From NCBI GenBank assembly GCA_040219735.1, contig JAVJRX010000012.1: 64,000 bases of DNA; one strand, written 5' to 3'. The position numbers were made by a program, and so were the translations under genes. The notes under the pieces were generated by a model, which was not told the DNA's origin, did no database searches, and saw only the letters and a list, made by a program, of their open reading frames with translations. Below, piece by piece: positions 1-8,266 of the stretch (the first letter of the stretch is position 1; the number at the start of each line of letters is the position of its first letter). This stretch comes from Coleofasciculus sp040219735 (GTDB lineage Bacteria > Cyanobacteriota > Cyanobacteriia > Cyanobacteriales > Coleofasciculaceae).

Positions 1-137
1 AAGTCCAATTGTTGCAACGAAGCACCGGACTGGTGTCAACAGTTGGATTGTCACTCTCTACCGCATTGAGCGGCGCGGTTTGACCTCTATCCCCCTCCGA
101 CCTACTTCGTTGAGGTCGGAGTCCCACGAGTTTTACG
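1..137 (+). promoter_or_regulatory. Leader of the first gene with a perfect hairpin
   Basis: A 9-bp perfect inverted repeat (CTCCGACCT / AGGTCGGAG, loop of 9) lies at 95-121, ending about 16 bases before the ATG at 138. No clear Shine-Dalgarno sequence is seen. The hairpin is close enough to affect translation start or to be a dispersed palindrome that landed here; the sequence alone does not decide. No other gene is visible in these bases. Confidence 0.4.
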
Positions 138-749
138 ATGGCAGAAATCAGCAAAGACCAAATGCGCGAGCGACTGGGTAATATTGACCAAATCCGGGAT
201 ATCATCTTCGGCGCTCAATTACGAGAGTACGATAGCCGAATTGACAAAATTGAGTCGAACCTCACGTTGATCCAACAAGAAATGCGCGATCGCATTGAGC
301 AAACCAAGACTGTTTATGTGACGGAGCTACGAGCTGCTGTAGATTCCCTGGAGAAAAAACTGAAGTCGCTGAATATGACAGTGCAAAACGAGAATGCTGA
401 GATTCGGCAAACCATCGATATAGTCAACAAAAAGTTTTCTGGGAATTTGGAATCCCTTGATAATAGCTTAGAAAAACAAACCAATAATTTGCATAACGAA
501 CTCTCAGAAACTCGGGAAAAACTTCAAGAAGACCTTAGAAGCCTAAGATCCTATGTTTTTGAAGAACTAGAACGACGATTTTCCCTGATTAATGATGGCA
601 AAATTGATAAAGATGATATGGCAGATATTTTGTTTGAATTAGGATTAAGAATTAAAGGAACGGAATTTGCTCCTGAGCTGAAAGAAGCAGCAGGTAATAA
701 TGTAGACGTTGATGTTCGGCTTTTAGAAGCGAGTCCCTTGTCTCAGTAA
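138..749 (+). CDS. Coiled-coil hypothetical protein
   Basis: A 203-residue soluble protein with no signal peptide or membrane segment. From about residue 30 to 150 it is dominated by heptad-like, charged helical sequence (runs such as DSRIDKIESNL and LSETREKLQEDLRSLRSY), so a long coiled coil is likely. I do not recognise a named family. It precedes, on the same strand, a membrane protein with an OmpA domain and a Rab-like GTPase. Such a coiled coil could be a scaffold or effector for that pair, but this is inference from position only. The ATG at 138 is the first in-frame start and the coding potential is continuous from it. Confidence 0.75.
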   Translation: MAEISKDQMRERLGNIDQIRDIIFGAQLREYDSRIDKIESNLTLIQQEMRDRIEQTKTVYVTELRAAVDSLEKKLKSLNMTVQNENAEIRQTIDIVNKKFSGNLESLDNSLEKQTNNLHNELSETREKLQEDLRSLRSYVFEELERRFSLINDGKIDKDDMADILFELGLRIKGTEFAPELKEAAGNNVDVDVRLLEASPLSQ

Positions 750-1060
750 GAGGCGAGATGACAGATGAATTGTTGTCATTCACTCAAGTTGCTTGTTATC
801 ACTGGGAGCGTGTCAGGGAAAGCTCATAATCTTCAAGCTAACCTGCTCTCGTTGGATTTCGTACCTCAACCCAACCTACTTGCGTTGACATGCTCCCGTT
901 ATCACTATTAGTCCCAACGTTCAGCCAAATGTTGGCTCAAAGCTAGTAATGTAGTGGATGTCCTCGATAAATAGGATTAGAATTGAGTCAAACTTGGCAT
1001 TTGACTCAATTCTGCATCTACGGAACTCGGTGCCAATATAGGACAAGGCAGGATCAAATT
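750..1060. other. Spacer, no gene seen
   Basis: About 310 bases between the coiled-coil gene and the OmpA-domain gene. An in-frame TTG at 983 would extend the downstream gene, but the ATG at 1061 is preferred. I see no RNA gene and no strong terminator. Confidence 0.4.
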
Positions 1061-3907
1061 ATGGCTTTACCAGAAAAAAAGGGATCTGCCATATCCCAGC
1101 TAGAGGGTTTGCTGGATTTATTGATGGATTTACAGAATCCTAACTCAACTGAAGCCGCCGCAACAGAAATGTCTTCCGCAAAGGAGAACGGGAAAATTCA
1201 GGATGAACCCCACACTGATCAGTTAAAGAGACAGAAAGTGGACAAAACCGGGGAAGCAGAGGAAGCAAGTAAAGACGTAGCAGGTTACGGCGGGAAAGCA
1301 GGGGGAGAAGAAAGTAGAGCTTATCCAAGTAGCATTGGCTCAGATGCCACTAGTATAGAGGAATTAGAGCCTGAGTCCTTACAGCATGTTGCTTCCCCCT
1401 TAGAAGGGAAAGTCCAGCGATTGAATCAATTCCCGTTCAATACTACATCAATCCAATCGTCTGATTTAACCATCAATGACGACACCAAAAAGCGAGATGC
1501 TTTCTCTGAGTTATCTCAACCTGAAGAAACGCCTGAAGAAACATTTAATGCTTTTTACTTAAGTCCCTCGGATAACCAACAAGCGGAAAATCCCGAACTC
1601 TTATCGCCGTTACCGTCACTCCATCCATCTCAGGTTAATGGGACACACCAAAACACTACGGATCATTTCGCTTCAGAGGAGACTCTAACCGGATTAGAGG
1701 GTTTATCAAATGGGGGAATTGAATCGTTACTTGATCATCCGACTACTGCGTCATCATCTTCCCAAAACTCTAACCCCTTAAATCAATCTCAGATCAACCC
1801 AACCTCACCTGAAAACCTGTCTGAAGAACCTAACGAATCCAGCGATTCTTCCATCTCTGATAAACTCTTAATAGCGCTAGGAGAATTGAATAAATCGCAA
1901 TTAGATTCATCAGAAAACGGCACGTACTCATCCCATTTAAGTGAATCCAATCAGCTGCAAGCTGAGAAATATGAACAGTCTACAGAATCATCATCCCAGC
2001 TTCAATATAAACCTGATAACTATAGCCAGGAATCAATATTAGCTTATGATGTAGATATAGAGGATGAATTTGAACGCTTGCAAAAATTACTACTGACGCC
2101 AGATCTTCTCGATTCACAAGAAGGCATTGAACTGCTCAAGGAAAAATTTTCAGCTCTAGAAAATCAGATATACGATCCGACAAATCTAATTAAACTACTT
2201 TTGCCTTTAATTACTCAGATTTTAAGCATGAAAATCGCTGAAGCCAGAGAGGAAATGGCAAGTGCGATCGCGCCAATTGTGGATCAGATGATCGAGGCAA
2301 AAACAAAAGAAGATAAAGAGGGAATCTGTTCCGCCTTGGCGCCGATTATTCCATCCGCCGTTAACTATCAAATTCTCAGCAATCCGGGGGAATTTGCCCG
2401 GGCAATTGCCCCGGAAATGAGTGCGGCAATTAAAGAACAAATTGAGATAGAACGGGATACAATGGTAGACGCCCTTTATCCAGTCATGGGGGGAACGTTC
2501 TATAAATATTTATCGGAAGCAATGCGGGCGATTGACCAGAAAGTGGAAAATTCCCTAAGTATGGAGGGAATCAGTCGCAAAATTCGGGCACGAAGCCAGG
2601 GAATCTCTGAGGCAGAACTCATCTTTAAAGAGTCGATGCCCTTCACCATCCAGGCGATTTTTCTGATTCACAAAGCATCAGGATTAGTGATTGCTGAAGT
2701 TCAACCCTTTGGCAAACAACATTTGGAGTCAGATATGGTGGCGGGGATGTTGACAGCCATTCGCAGTTTTGTGAATGATTGTATTATTCAATCTGGTGAA
2801 ATCTCAGAACTCGATCGCATCGAATATGGACATTGTGACATTCTCCTGGAAGTCGCCGGGTACTGTTATCTCGCCGTGGTGACACAAGGCGATCCCCCAC
2901 AGTCATTTATCGATAAAATACGCGACGCCTTGAGTACCATTGTTCTCCGCCATGGGAAGGCGATGGAATTATTTGATGGAGATCCGGATAATGTACCGGC
3001 TCAAATCCCGTCACTTCTGGAATCATTGACCCTGGTTAATCCCAAATCAGAACAGTCGCCGCGTAAAGTTCCTGTAGCCTTGTTAAGCCTTTGTGCTTCT
3101 GTATTGGGTCTGATTTTTATTCCTTGGGGTTTTTATCTGCATCAAAGTGGTATTAATCATCAGTTTGAGGAAGAAACCGCCGTGGCTTTGGCATCTGATC
3201 CCGAACTCGCTGTTTATCGTTTAAATGTCGAAGCACAAGGCGATACGATTACGTTGTCTGGTAAATTGCCGAATCAATATCTGGTCGAAAAAGCGGGACA
3301 AATTGCCCAAAAGACTATACCCAATGGTGAGATAGAAAATGATATCATTGCCATCAAAGTTCCACCTGATCCAGTTGAAGTAGCCGCCGAGGTTGAGCGA
3401 GTTACCGCTATTCTCAATCAAACCGAACGTTTGGCAATTTGGACAAACTTCCAGGACGGTAAAGTTACTGTAGAAGGCAGTGTAATTCAGGTCAAAGATG
3501 CCCAGAAAATTACCGAAGCGTTGCAGGAAATTCCCGGAGTGGACTCTGTAACCAACACCGTGCAACTACAACCTCTAGCCTTAGCCTCTCGCATCTACTT
3601 CGATCTCGATTCCGCCGAATTAGAAGCGTCAGAACAAGACAAAATGGACGCTTTGACAGAATTCCTCAAAGATTACCCCAACCAATCACTCCGAGTCATT
3701 GGTCATAGTGATCCGAGTGGTACACCTTTAGAAAATCAGGGATTAGCCCTAGAACGGGCAAAAACCGTGGCTGAGGTATTAGTGCGTCAGGGAATTGATG
3801 CTAGACGCTTAGAAATATCCGGAACCACCAAACCCCCCGCAGGCGTGTATGTTGATGAACCCCATAAGTACAGCCGATTTGTTGAATTTGAGGCGATTAC
3901 ACGTTGA
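1061..3907 (+). CDS. Membrane protein with cytoplasmic sensory-like region, two BON domains and C-terminal OmpA domain
   Basis: About 948 residues. The first 330 are low-complexity and acidic (Ser/Asn/Glu-rich). A helical region follows, then a globular part around residues 520-640 with IFLIHKASGLVIAEVQPFG and DMVAGMLTAIRSFVNDC, which recalls roadblock/longin-type folds. One membrane segment lies at about 670-690. Two BON-like repeats follow (about 720-770 and 785-836), then an OmpA peptidoglycan-binding domain to the end (GHSDPSG and LALERAK). The layout suggests a cytoplasmic N-terminus and a periplasmic C-terminus anchored to peptidoglycan. A Rab-like GTPase starts 78 bases downstream, so the cytoplasmic part may be its partner (inference). 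The ATG at 1061 is preferred over a TTG at 983 because the intervening codons look non-conserved. Confidence 0.8.
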   Translation: MALPEKKGSAISQLEGLLDLLMDLQNPNSTEAAATEMSSAKENGKIQDEPHTDQLKRQKVDKTGEAEEASKDVAGYGGKAGGEESRAYPSSIGSDATSIEELEPESLQHVASPLEGKVQRLNQFPFNTTSIQSSDLTINDDTKKRDAFSELSQPEETPEETFNAFYLSPSDNQQAENPELLSPLPSLHPSQVNGTHQNTTDHFASEETLTGLEGLSNGGIESLLDHPTTASSSSQNSNPLNQSQINPTSPENLSEEPNESSDSSISDKLLIALGELNKSQLDSSENGTYSSHLSESNQLQAEKYEQSTESSSQLQYKPDNYSQESILAYDVDIEDEFERLQKLLLTPDLLDSQEGIELLKEKFSALENQIYDPTNLIKLLLPLITQILSMKIAEAREEMASAIAPIVDQMIEAKTKEDKEGICSALAPIIPSAVNYQILSNPGEFARAIAPEMSAAIKEQIEIERDTMVDALYPVMGGTFYKYLSEAMRAIDQKVENSLSMEGISRKIRARSQGISEAELIFKESMPFTIQAIFLIHKASGLVIAEVQPFGKQHLESDMVAGMLTAIRSFVNDCIIQSGEISELDRIEYGHCDILLEVAGYCYLAVVTQGDPPQSFIDKIRDALSTIVLRHGKAMELFDGDPDNVPAQIPSLLESLTLVNPKSEQSPRKVPVALLSLCASVLGLIFIPWGFYLHQSGINHQFEEETAVALASDPELAVYRLNVEAQGDTITLSGKLPNQYLVEKAGQIAQKTIPNGEIENDIIAIKVPPDPVEVAAEVERVTAILNQTERLAIWTNFQDGKVTVEGSVIQVKDAQKITEALQEIPGVDSVTNTVQLQPLALASRIYFDLDSAELEASEQDKMDALTEFLKDYPNQSLRVIGHSDPSGTPLENQGLALERAKTVAEVLVRQGIDARRLEISGTTKPPAGVYVDEPHKYSRFVEFEAITR

Positions 3908-3961
3908 AAGTATGCCCGACTAGGGAAGCGAAGGGTCAAAAGTCAAAAATTATTCCCTGAA

Positions 3962-3989
3962 CCAATAACCAATGACCAATAACCAATGG
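3962..3989 (+). repeat. Four tandem heptamers overlapping a start codon
   Basis: Four units CCAATAA, CCAATGA, CCAATAA and CCAATGG run head to tail. The last unit contains the ATG (3986-3988) of the Rab-like GTPase. Short heptanucleotide repeats of this kind are widespread in filamentous cyanobacteria. Here they replace a normal ribosome-binding site, so copy-number change would alter the leader. Confidence 0.75.
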
Positions 3990-4492
3990 CTAAAATATCC
4001 AAGAAAATTTGTCTCGTCGGTGACTTTGGCGTGGGCAAAACCAGCTTAATTCGCCGCTTCGTCGAAGGTCAGTTTAGCGATCAGTATCTATCTACTGTCG
4101 GTGTGAAGATCTCCCGGAAAATATTAGAATCCGTAAATTTACAGCTACTCATCTGGGACTTGGAAGGACATACTAAATTTAAATCAATCGCTCCCAGTTA
4201 CTTACAGGGGGCGAGTGGTGTCATCGTCGTTGCTGATGTCAGCCGCATGGAAACCATTGAGCGATTAGATGAACATGTTAACCTATTTTTATCGGTTAAT
4301 CCTAAAGGTACAATTGCCATTGCCTTAAATAAATCGGATTTAGTCGAACCGGTAAAACTTAACGAACTGGTTCAAATCGTTCAGGATAAAGACTTAAATC
4401 CAACATCAGGACTTTATCGAACCTCAGCGAAAACAGGTGTATACGTCGATGAAATTTTTGGACAACTTGCTTATAAAATATTAAACGCTTAG
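3986..4492 (+). CDS. Rab/Ras-like small GTPase
   Basis: A 168-residue single-domain GTPase. G1 is GDFGVGKTS (residues 12-20), G3 is WDLEGH (57-62), G4 is NKSD (115-118) and G5 is the TSAKTG stretch. Length and order match bacterial Rab-like proteins. The residue after the G3 glycine, Gln in classic Ras, is His62, which may mean low intrinsic hydrolysis and dependence on an activating partner. There is no C-terminal lipidation cysteine, so membrane targeting would need a partner; the upstream OmpA-domain membrane protein is the obvious candidate. The start lies in a heptamer repeat and has no clear Shine-Dalgarno. Confidence 0.9.
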   Translation: MAKISKKICLVGDFGVGKTSLIRRFVEGQFSDQYLSTVGVKISRKILESVNLQLLIWDLEGHTKFKSIAPSYLQGASGVIVVADVSRMETIERLDEHVNLFLSVNPKGTIAIALNKSDLVEPVKLNELVQIVQDKDLNPTSGLYRTSAKTGVYVDEIFGQLAYKILNA

Positions 4493-4588
4493 GATTTTTA
4501 TGCCGTTCTGTAAACACAGATTACCCAGATTGAATGAAACTCTCAACAGCGAAACGTAAGAGTCTAAACTCGCCCCTACTTCAAAACT

Positions 4589-6325
4589 ATGACTTGTCCT
4601 ATTCAAACCCTACCGACGGAGGTTGTTAACTTAATTGCGGCTGGCGAGGTGATTGATTCATTAGCCGCCGTGGTACGAGAATTGGTAGAAAATTCTTTGG
4701 ATGCAGGGGCGACGCGCATCTCGGTGGCTGTATGGTTTGATCTATGGCGTGTGCGTGTGGCAGATAATGGCACGGGTATGGACTTGACAGATTTACAAAA
4801 AGCTGCGTCAGCGCACAGTACGAGCAAAATTCAAAGTCGCGATGATTTGTACAAGATTACCAGTCTAGGATTTCGTGGTGAAGCCTTGCATAGTATTGCG
4901 GCGTTAGCAGAATTAGAGATATGCAGCCGACTAACAGGTACGTTGGAGGGATGGCGCTGTGCGTATAATACTCAGGGGGAAACAGAAGGCACAGAAGCGG
5001 TTGCGATCGCGCCGGGTACAGTAGTGAGTGTCTCGAATTTATTTGGCAAGTGGCGTCTGCGTCGTCAGGGATTACCGTCGAGGAGCCAACAACAACGAAT
5101 GGTACAAGCCACGGTTCAAAATATAGCCCTTTGCTATCCATCAGTTACCTGGCAAGTTCAGCAAAACGATCGCTCCTGGTTTACAATAAGTCCGGGTAAA
5201 ACGGCTCAACAGATCATCCCGCAACTCCTCAAACAAGTGCGCGTACATGATTTGCAGCAATTAACCGTAGATGTTCCTACACCAGAGGGGGGGAGCGGAG
5301 GAGCCGGGGAGATAAGGGAGTTGACTTACAACTCAATCCTAAAGACGCGCCATGGGGCGTCTCTACATTTAGTGTTAGGATTACCCGATCGCTGTCACCG
5401 TCACCGCCCAGATTGGGTTAAAGTAGCCACCAATGGACGATTAGTGCGATCGCCAGAATTGGAACAGACGATTCTAACCGCCATGGCGAGAACCTTACCG
5501 CGCGATCGCTATCCGATTTGTTTTATTCACCTACAAATTTGCCCCAGTCAAATTGATTGGAATCGTCATCCCGCCAAAGCAGAGATTTATCTGCATTCTC
5601 TTTCCTATTGGCAAGAACAAATTAGCCAAGCCATTGAAAAAGCCTTGCGGATTGGGGCGGAAAATTTCGGCACCGCCTCTCAATCCCATCGTGTCGGCAA
5701 ATTACTGACAGCCTCGGCAAAAAAGGGTGTCTATCACCTGGATGAATCACCAAAACAGGAGCGTAATACTTCAGATATTGGCTTAGTGGAATTAAAAGCC
5801 GTTGCCCAGGTGCGTAACATGTATATTCTGGCAGAACATGATACAGGAATGTGGTTAATTGAGCAGCATATTGCCCATGAACGAGTCTTGTACGAACAAC
5901 TGTGCGATCGCTGGCAACTTGTTCCCCTAGAACCGCCTGTGATTCTCAATAATTTAACTCCAGTTCAACTCGAACAACTGCAACGGATTGGGTTAGACAT
6001 AGAACCCTTTGGTGATCATACTTGGGCAGTTCGTAACGCACCCGCTCTACTACATCAGCGAGACGATTGTGCTGATGCCCTATTAGAACTCAGTTTAGGT
6101 GGAGATTTACAAAACGCGCAAGTTGCCACAGCTTGTCGCAGTGCAATTCGCAATGGCACACCCCTAAGTTTAGACCAAATGCAGACATTATTAAATCAAT
6201 GGAAAATGACCCGCCATCCCCGCACCTGTCCCCACGGGCGCCCAATTTATTTACCCCTAGAAGAATCAGCGCTGGCTCGTTTTTTCCGTCGTCATTGGGT
6301 GATTGGCAAAAGCCATGGCATTTAA
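4589..6325 (+). CDS. mutL: DNA mismatch repair protein MutL
   Basis: A 578-residue MutL. The GHKL ATPase motifs are clear: ELVENSLDAGA with catalytic Glu31, DNGTGM (59-64) and GFRGEAL (94-100). The C-terminal domain keeps ACRSAIRNG and CPHGRP (about 547-552), zinc-site motifs of endonuclease-type MutL. The metal-binding motif usually written DQHA(X)2E(X)4E reads EQHIAHERVLYE (425-436), with Glu for Asp and Ile for Ala, so nicking activity is likely but not certain. The protein couples MutS mismatch recognition to strand removal. Residues about 231-260 are a Gly-rich insert that matches intergenic repeat sequence at DNA level. Confidence 0.95.
   Translation: MTCPIQTLPTEVVNLIAAGEVIDSLAAVVRELVENSLDAGATRISVAVWFDLWRVRVADNGTGMDLTDLQKAASAHSTSKIQSRDDLYKITSLGFRGEALHSIAALAELEICSRLTGTLEGWRCAYNTQGETEGTEAVAIAPGTVVSVSNLFGKWRLRRQGLPSRSQQQRMVQATVQNIALCYPSVTWQVQQNDRSWFTISPGKTAQQIIPQLLKQVRVHDLQQLTVDVPTPEGGSGGAGEIRELTYNSILKTRHGASLHLVLGLPDRCHRHRPDWVKVATNGRLVRSPELEQTILTAMARTLPRDRYPICFIHLQICPSQIDWNRHPAKAEIYLHSLSYWQEQISQAIEKALRIGAENFGTASQSHRVGKLLTASAKKGVYHLDESPKQERNTSDIGLVELKAVAQVRNMYILAEHDTGMWLIEQHIAHERVLYEQLCDRWQLVPLEPPVILNNLTPVQLEQLQRIGLDIEPFGDHTWAVRNAPALLHQRDDCADALLELSLGGDLQNAQVATACRSAIRNGTPLSLDQMQTLLNQWKMTRHPRTCPHGRPIYLPLEESALARFFRRHWVIGKSHGI
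5285..5372 (+). repeat. Intergenic-type repeat inserted in frame in mutL
   Basis: This purine-rich stretch (gaggggggg...gaggagccgggg) is followed by the palindrome AGACGC...GCGTCT (5343-5362) and CTCTAC. The same GTAGAGACG type of palindrome sits between genes at 22159-22187 and 27979-28006. It adds about 29 codons to the MutL linker without breaking the frame. Confidence 0.55.
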
Positions 6326-6400
6326 CGTTTGTAGTTGCGCTGTCTTCGCCATAATCGTATCGCAAGAGTAGTTAACTTAAGCCCTTAACTAAAGTTAGGG

Positions 6401-6617
6401 CTAAAAGCTAAAACCCGTTAAAACGGGTTCAATGTTCTGGGCGCGTTGAGGGTTGAATTGTAAGCCATAGCGCAATTCCATAACCGTGATCATGGGAACC
6501 GTAATGTCATAATAAATCCGGGGAACACTACCCCCCGTTATAACCCAGTCCGCGCAGGCGGACTTTGTTTGTGTAGCAGCGATTTCAATCGCCGTGGCAA
6601 AAGAAGATAATTTAACA
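6401..6617 (-). pseudogene. Start-less open frame, possible gene remnant
   Basis: On the minus strand a frame stays open for about 70 codons, from a stop just upstream of 6617 to a TAG at 6401-6403, with no usable start codon. It ends in protein-like sequence (VPRIYYDITVPMITV, MELRYGLQFNPQRAQN). I do not recognise the family. Part of the frame runs through a dispersed repeat (6528-6600), and its end overlaps a small hairpin, AACCCGTT/AACGGGTT. It may be the decayed 3' end of a gene. Confidence 0.3.
6528..6600 (+). repeat. Dispersed repeat, copy A
   Basis: Shares GTCCGCGCAGGCGGAC, then TTTGTTTGTGTAGCAGCG and an ATCGCC(A/G)TGGCAA end, with copies at 7308-7394 (inverted) and 15271-15359. The GTCCGC...GCGGAC core is a small palindrome. 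It is probably a non-coding mobile repeat. Confidence 0.7.
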
Positions 6618-6634
6618 TGAGATTAACCCGGAAA

Positions 6635-7231
6635 TTACGACTGTCGTATCCCATTAATAAACGCCATTCTTGCCTCAACTATATCAGACATTAACACACA
6701 GCGCACCAGCAACTCTAAATTCAAGTTGGGTAGAAACTCACTGCGCTCAACTTGCTCATAGTCATTTTCCTGGAAACGGTAGATTAAAATTTTATTCTTT
6801 TGCCAAAACCAAACTTCAGGAATTTGAAACCGCTTGTACTTTTTGAGTTTATCCGTTCCGCCACTGGTGAGAGCCACTTCAATTGCCAGATCAGGATGCT
6901 CTTTCTTTGTGCCAATATAGTAAGACTCATCGGGAGCAAAGGAAGCACCTTTCGTTTCTGCTTCACGAGTTGCATTGCCAATCGGGATAAATCGAATCCC
7001 CTTTTCAAATAAGTAGGCTTCTAGGAGAATCGCTAGAAATTTTTTAATCATTTCATGGTCTTCACCTGTTGTCATGAACTCCACACACCCATCAAGATAA
7101 GTTAGTTTTAATCCAGGCACATCTTGCATCACGGCTTGAATTGCCTTGAATTGCTGCCAATTATAACGACCGGGTAATATAAAATACTGATCGTTAACTG
7201 GGTTTAGTTCTTCTGTAAGTTGTATAGTCAT
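6635..7231 (-). CDS. Uma2 family (DUF820) endonuclease-like protein
   Basis: About 198 residues from the internal Met at 7231; an earlier ATG at 7264 would give 209. Uma2 features are present: GRYNWQQFKAIQ near the start, the acidic YLDGCVEF segment, APDESYYIG, HPDLAIEVALTSGG, then KYKRFQIPEVWFW. Asp and Glu in PDLAIEV are the presumed restriction-endonuclease-like active-site residues. The family is heavily amplified in cyanobacteria and its biological role is unsettled. The gene sits between two copies of a dispersed repeat, in an accessory patch with toxin-antitoxin genes. Neither start has a good ribosome-binding site. Confidence 0.85.
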   Translation of the reverse strand: MTIQLTEELNPVNDQYFILPGRYNWQQFKAIQAVMQDVPGLKLTYLDGCVEFMTTGEDHEMIKKFLAILLEAYLFEKGIRFIPIGNATREAETKGASFAPDESYYIGTKKEHPDLAIEVALTSGGTDKLKKYKRFQIPEVWFWQKNKILIYRFQENDYEQVERSEFLPNLNLELLVRCVLMSDIVEARMAFINGIRQS

Positions 7232-7307
7232 AGCCAAGTTCAAGTTTTCAGTGGGAGTACACATAGGCGATTTAATAACAAATACTTTTAGTAATAATTA
7301 AGTACAA

Positions 7308-7394
7308 CCCTTTTTGCCATGGCGACTGGAAGTCGCAGCTACACAAACAAAGTCCGCCTGCGCGGACTAGATTATAAAGGGGGTGGCTAACCCG
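7308..7394 (-). repeat. Dispersed repeat, copy B (inverted)
   Basis: The reverse complement matches copy C at 15271-15359 along nearly its full length, from CGGGTTAGCCACCCCC through GTCCGC..GCGGAC to GTCGCCATGGCAAAAAGGG, with a few substitutions. It lies in the spacer between the Uma2 gene and the toxin gene. Confidence 0.75.
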
Positions 7395-7445
7395 GATTCG
7401 GTTTGTGTAGCCCCAGATTTTAGCTATTTGCCAAAATGGGAGGTT

Positions 7446-7838
7446 CTATGGAATGAATAAGCGACCAACCCCTATATAGTTTTCAATGTCCAGTACAATC
7501 TCGATGAGGCGTTCAACACATCGCTCTCGATAGTCAAATTCGTCAAGGCGCTCAAGACTACCAATTGTAACGACAGGAAATGAATTCGATGTGTTTTCTT
7601 CGCGTATGACTTGTTCCAATGAATCATCACCCTTCATATTCCGGTTCGCTGTGAGAATCATCATTTGGTTGGCTTGAGCATAACTCCAGACAAGGCGATC
7701 GCTACTATCCATCGACAATCCAGCTTCTGTAAACGTTACAAACTGGATAGACAGAAACTCCAGCCAGCCCCCTTTGGTTAAGATTCCCAGGAAAAGTAGG
7801 GCATATCCATCAAGATTGTAGTCTACCAGAAAATTCAT
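7446..7838 (-). CDS. DUF5615-like PIN-type toxin candidate
   Basis: About 130 residues from the ATG at 7838, which overlaps the upstream antitoxin stop by 4 bases (ATGA); this overlap decides the start over an upstream Met at 7886. It begins MNFLVDYNLDGYA and contains SSDRLVWSYAQ, MMILTANRNMKGDDSLEQ and FPVVTIGSLERL, matching the PIN-like DUF5615 group (first Asp at residue 6; Asp/Asn later). In related pairs the toxin is a nuclease held inactive by a DUF433 partner. No truncation is seen. Confidence 0.7.
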   Translation of the reverse strand: MNFLVDYNLDGYALLFLGILTKGGWLEFLSIQFVTFTEAGLSMDSSDRLVWSYAQANQMMILTANRNMKGDDSLEQVIREENTSNSFPVVTIGSLERLDEFDYRERCVERLIEIVLDIENYIGVGRLFIP

Positions 7839-8212
7839 GGCGATTTTGAGGCGCGTTTGGCTTTTTGCTCCTCTAGCTTTGCCCATAAAACTTCTTGACC
7901 TGGTTTATGTGGCATTGTGGCAATTCGGGCAAAGTGTTCGCGGTTGCGCTCTTCCCAATAGTGGCGAATTTCTTCTCTGGTTTGCAGAACGTCTTGATAT
8001 TCAGCTTCTACTTGAGTGCGATTGGTTTTAAGATAAGACAATGCTGCATTAATTTGCTCATCCGTAAGGTTAAATTTATCGCGGATCAACTTAGGGGGAT
8101 ACTGAGCCTTCAAAAAATCCATCACATCATAGAGGGTGATGCGTGTACCTACGATAGTCAGTCCCCGTTCTGTACGGATGATTGCGGCTTTTCCATTTGA
8201 TGCCAAAGTCAT
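7835..8212 (-). CDS. DUF433 family antitoxin candidate
   Basis: 125 residues. The DUF433 core is visible at residues about 13-62: RTERGLTIVGTRITLYDVMD, then KAQYPPKLIRDKFNLTDEQI and AALSYL. DUF433 proteins are small winged-helix-like DNA-binding proteins commonly encoded just before a DUF5615 toxin; here they overlap by 4 bases. The C-terminal 60 residues (REEIRHYWEERN...) are helical and probably bind the toxin. Autoregulation of the pair is likely by analogy; no operator was identified. Confidence 0.8.
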   Translation of the reverse strand: MTLASNGKAAIIRTERGLTIVGTRITLYDVMDFLKAQYPPKLIRDKFNLTDEQINAALSYLKTNRTQVEAEYQDVLQTREEIRHYWEERNREHFARIATMPHKPGQEVLWAKLEEQKAKRASKSP

Positions 8213-8266
8213 ATCTGTAGCCTTTCTCCAACTAATTTTATACTACAATCTACACAATATGAACCG

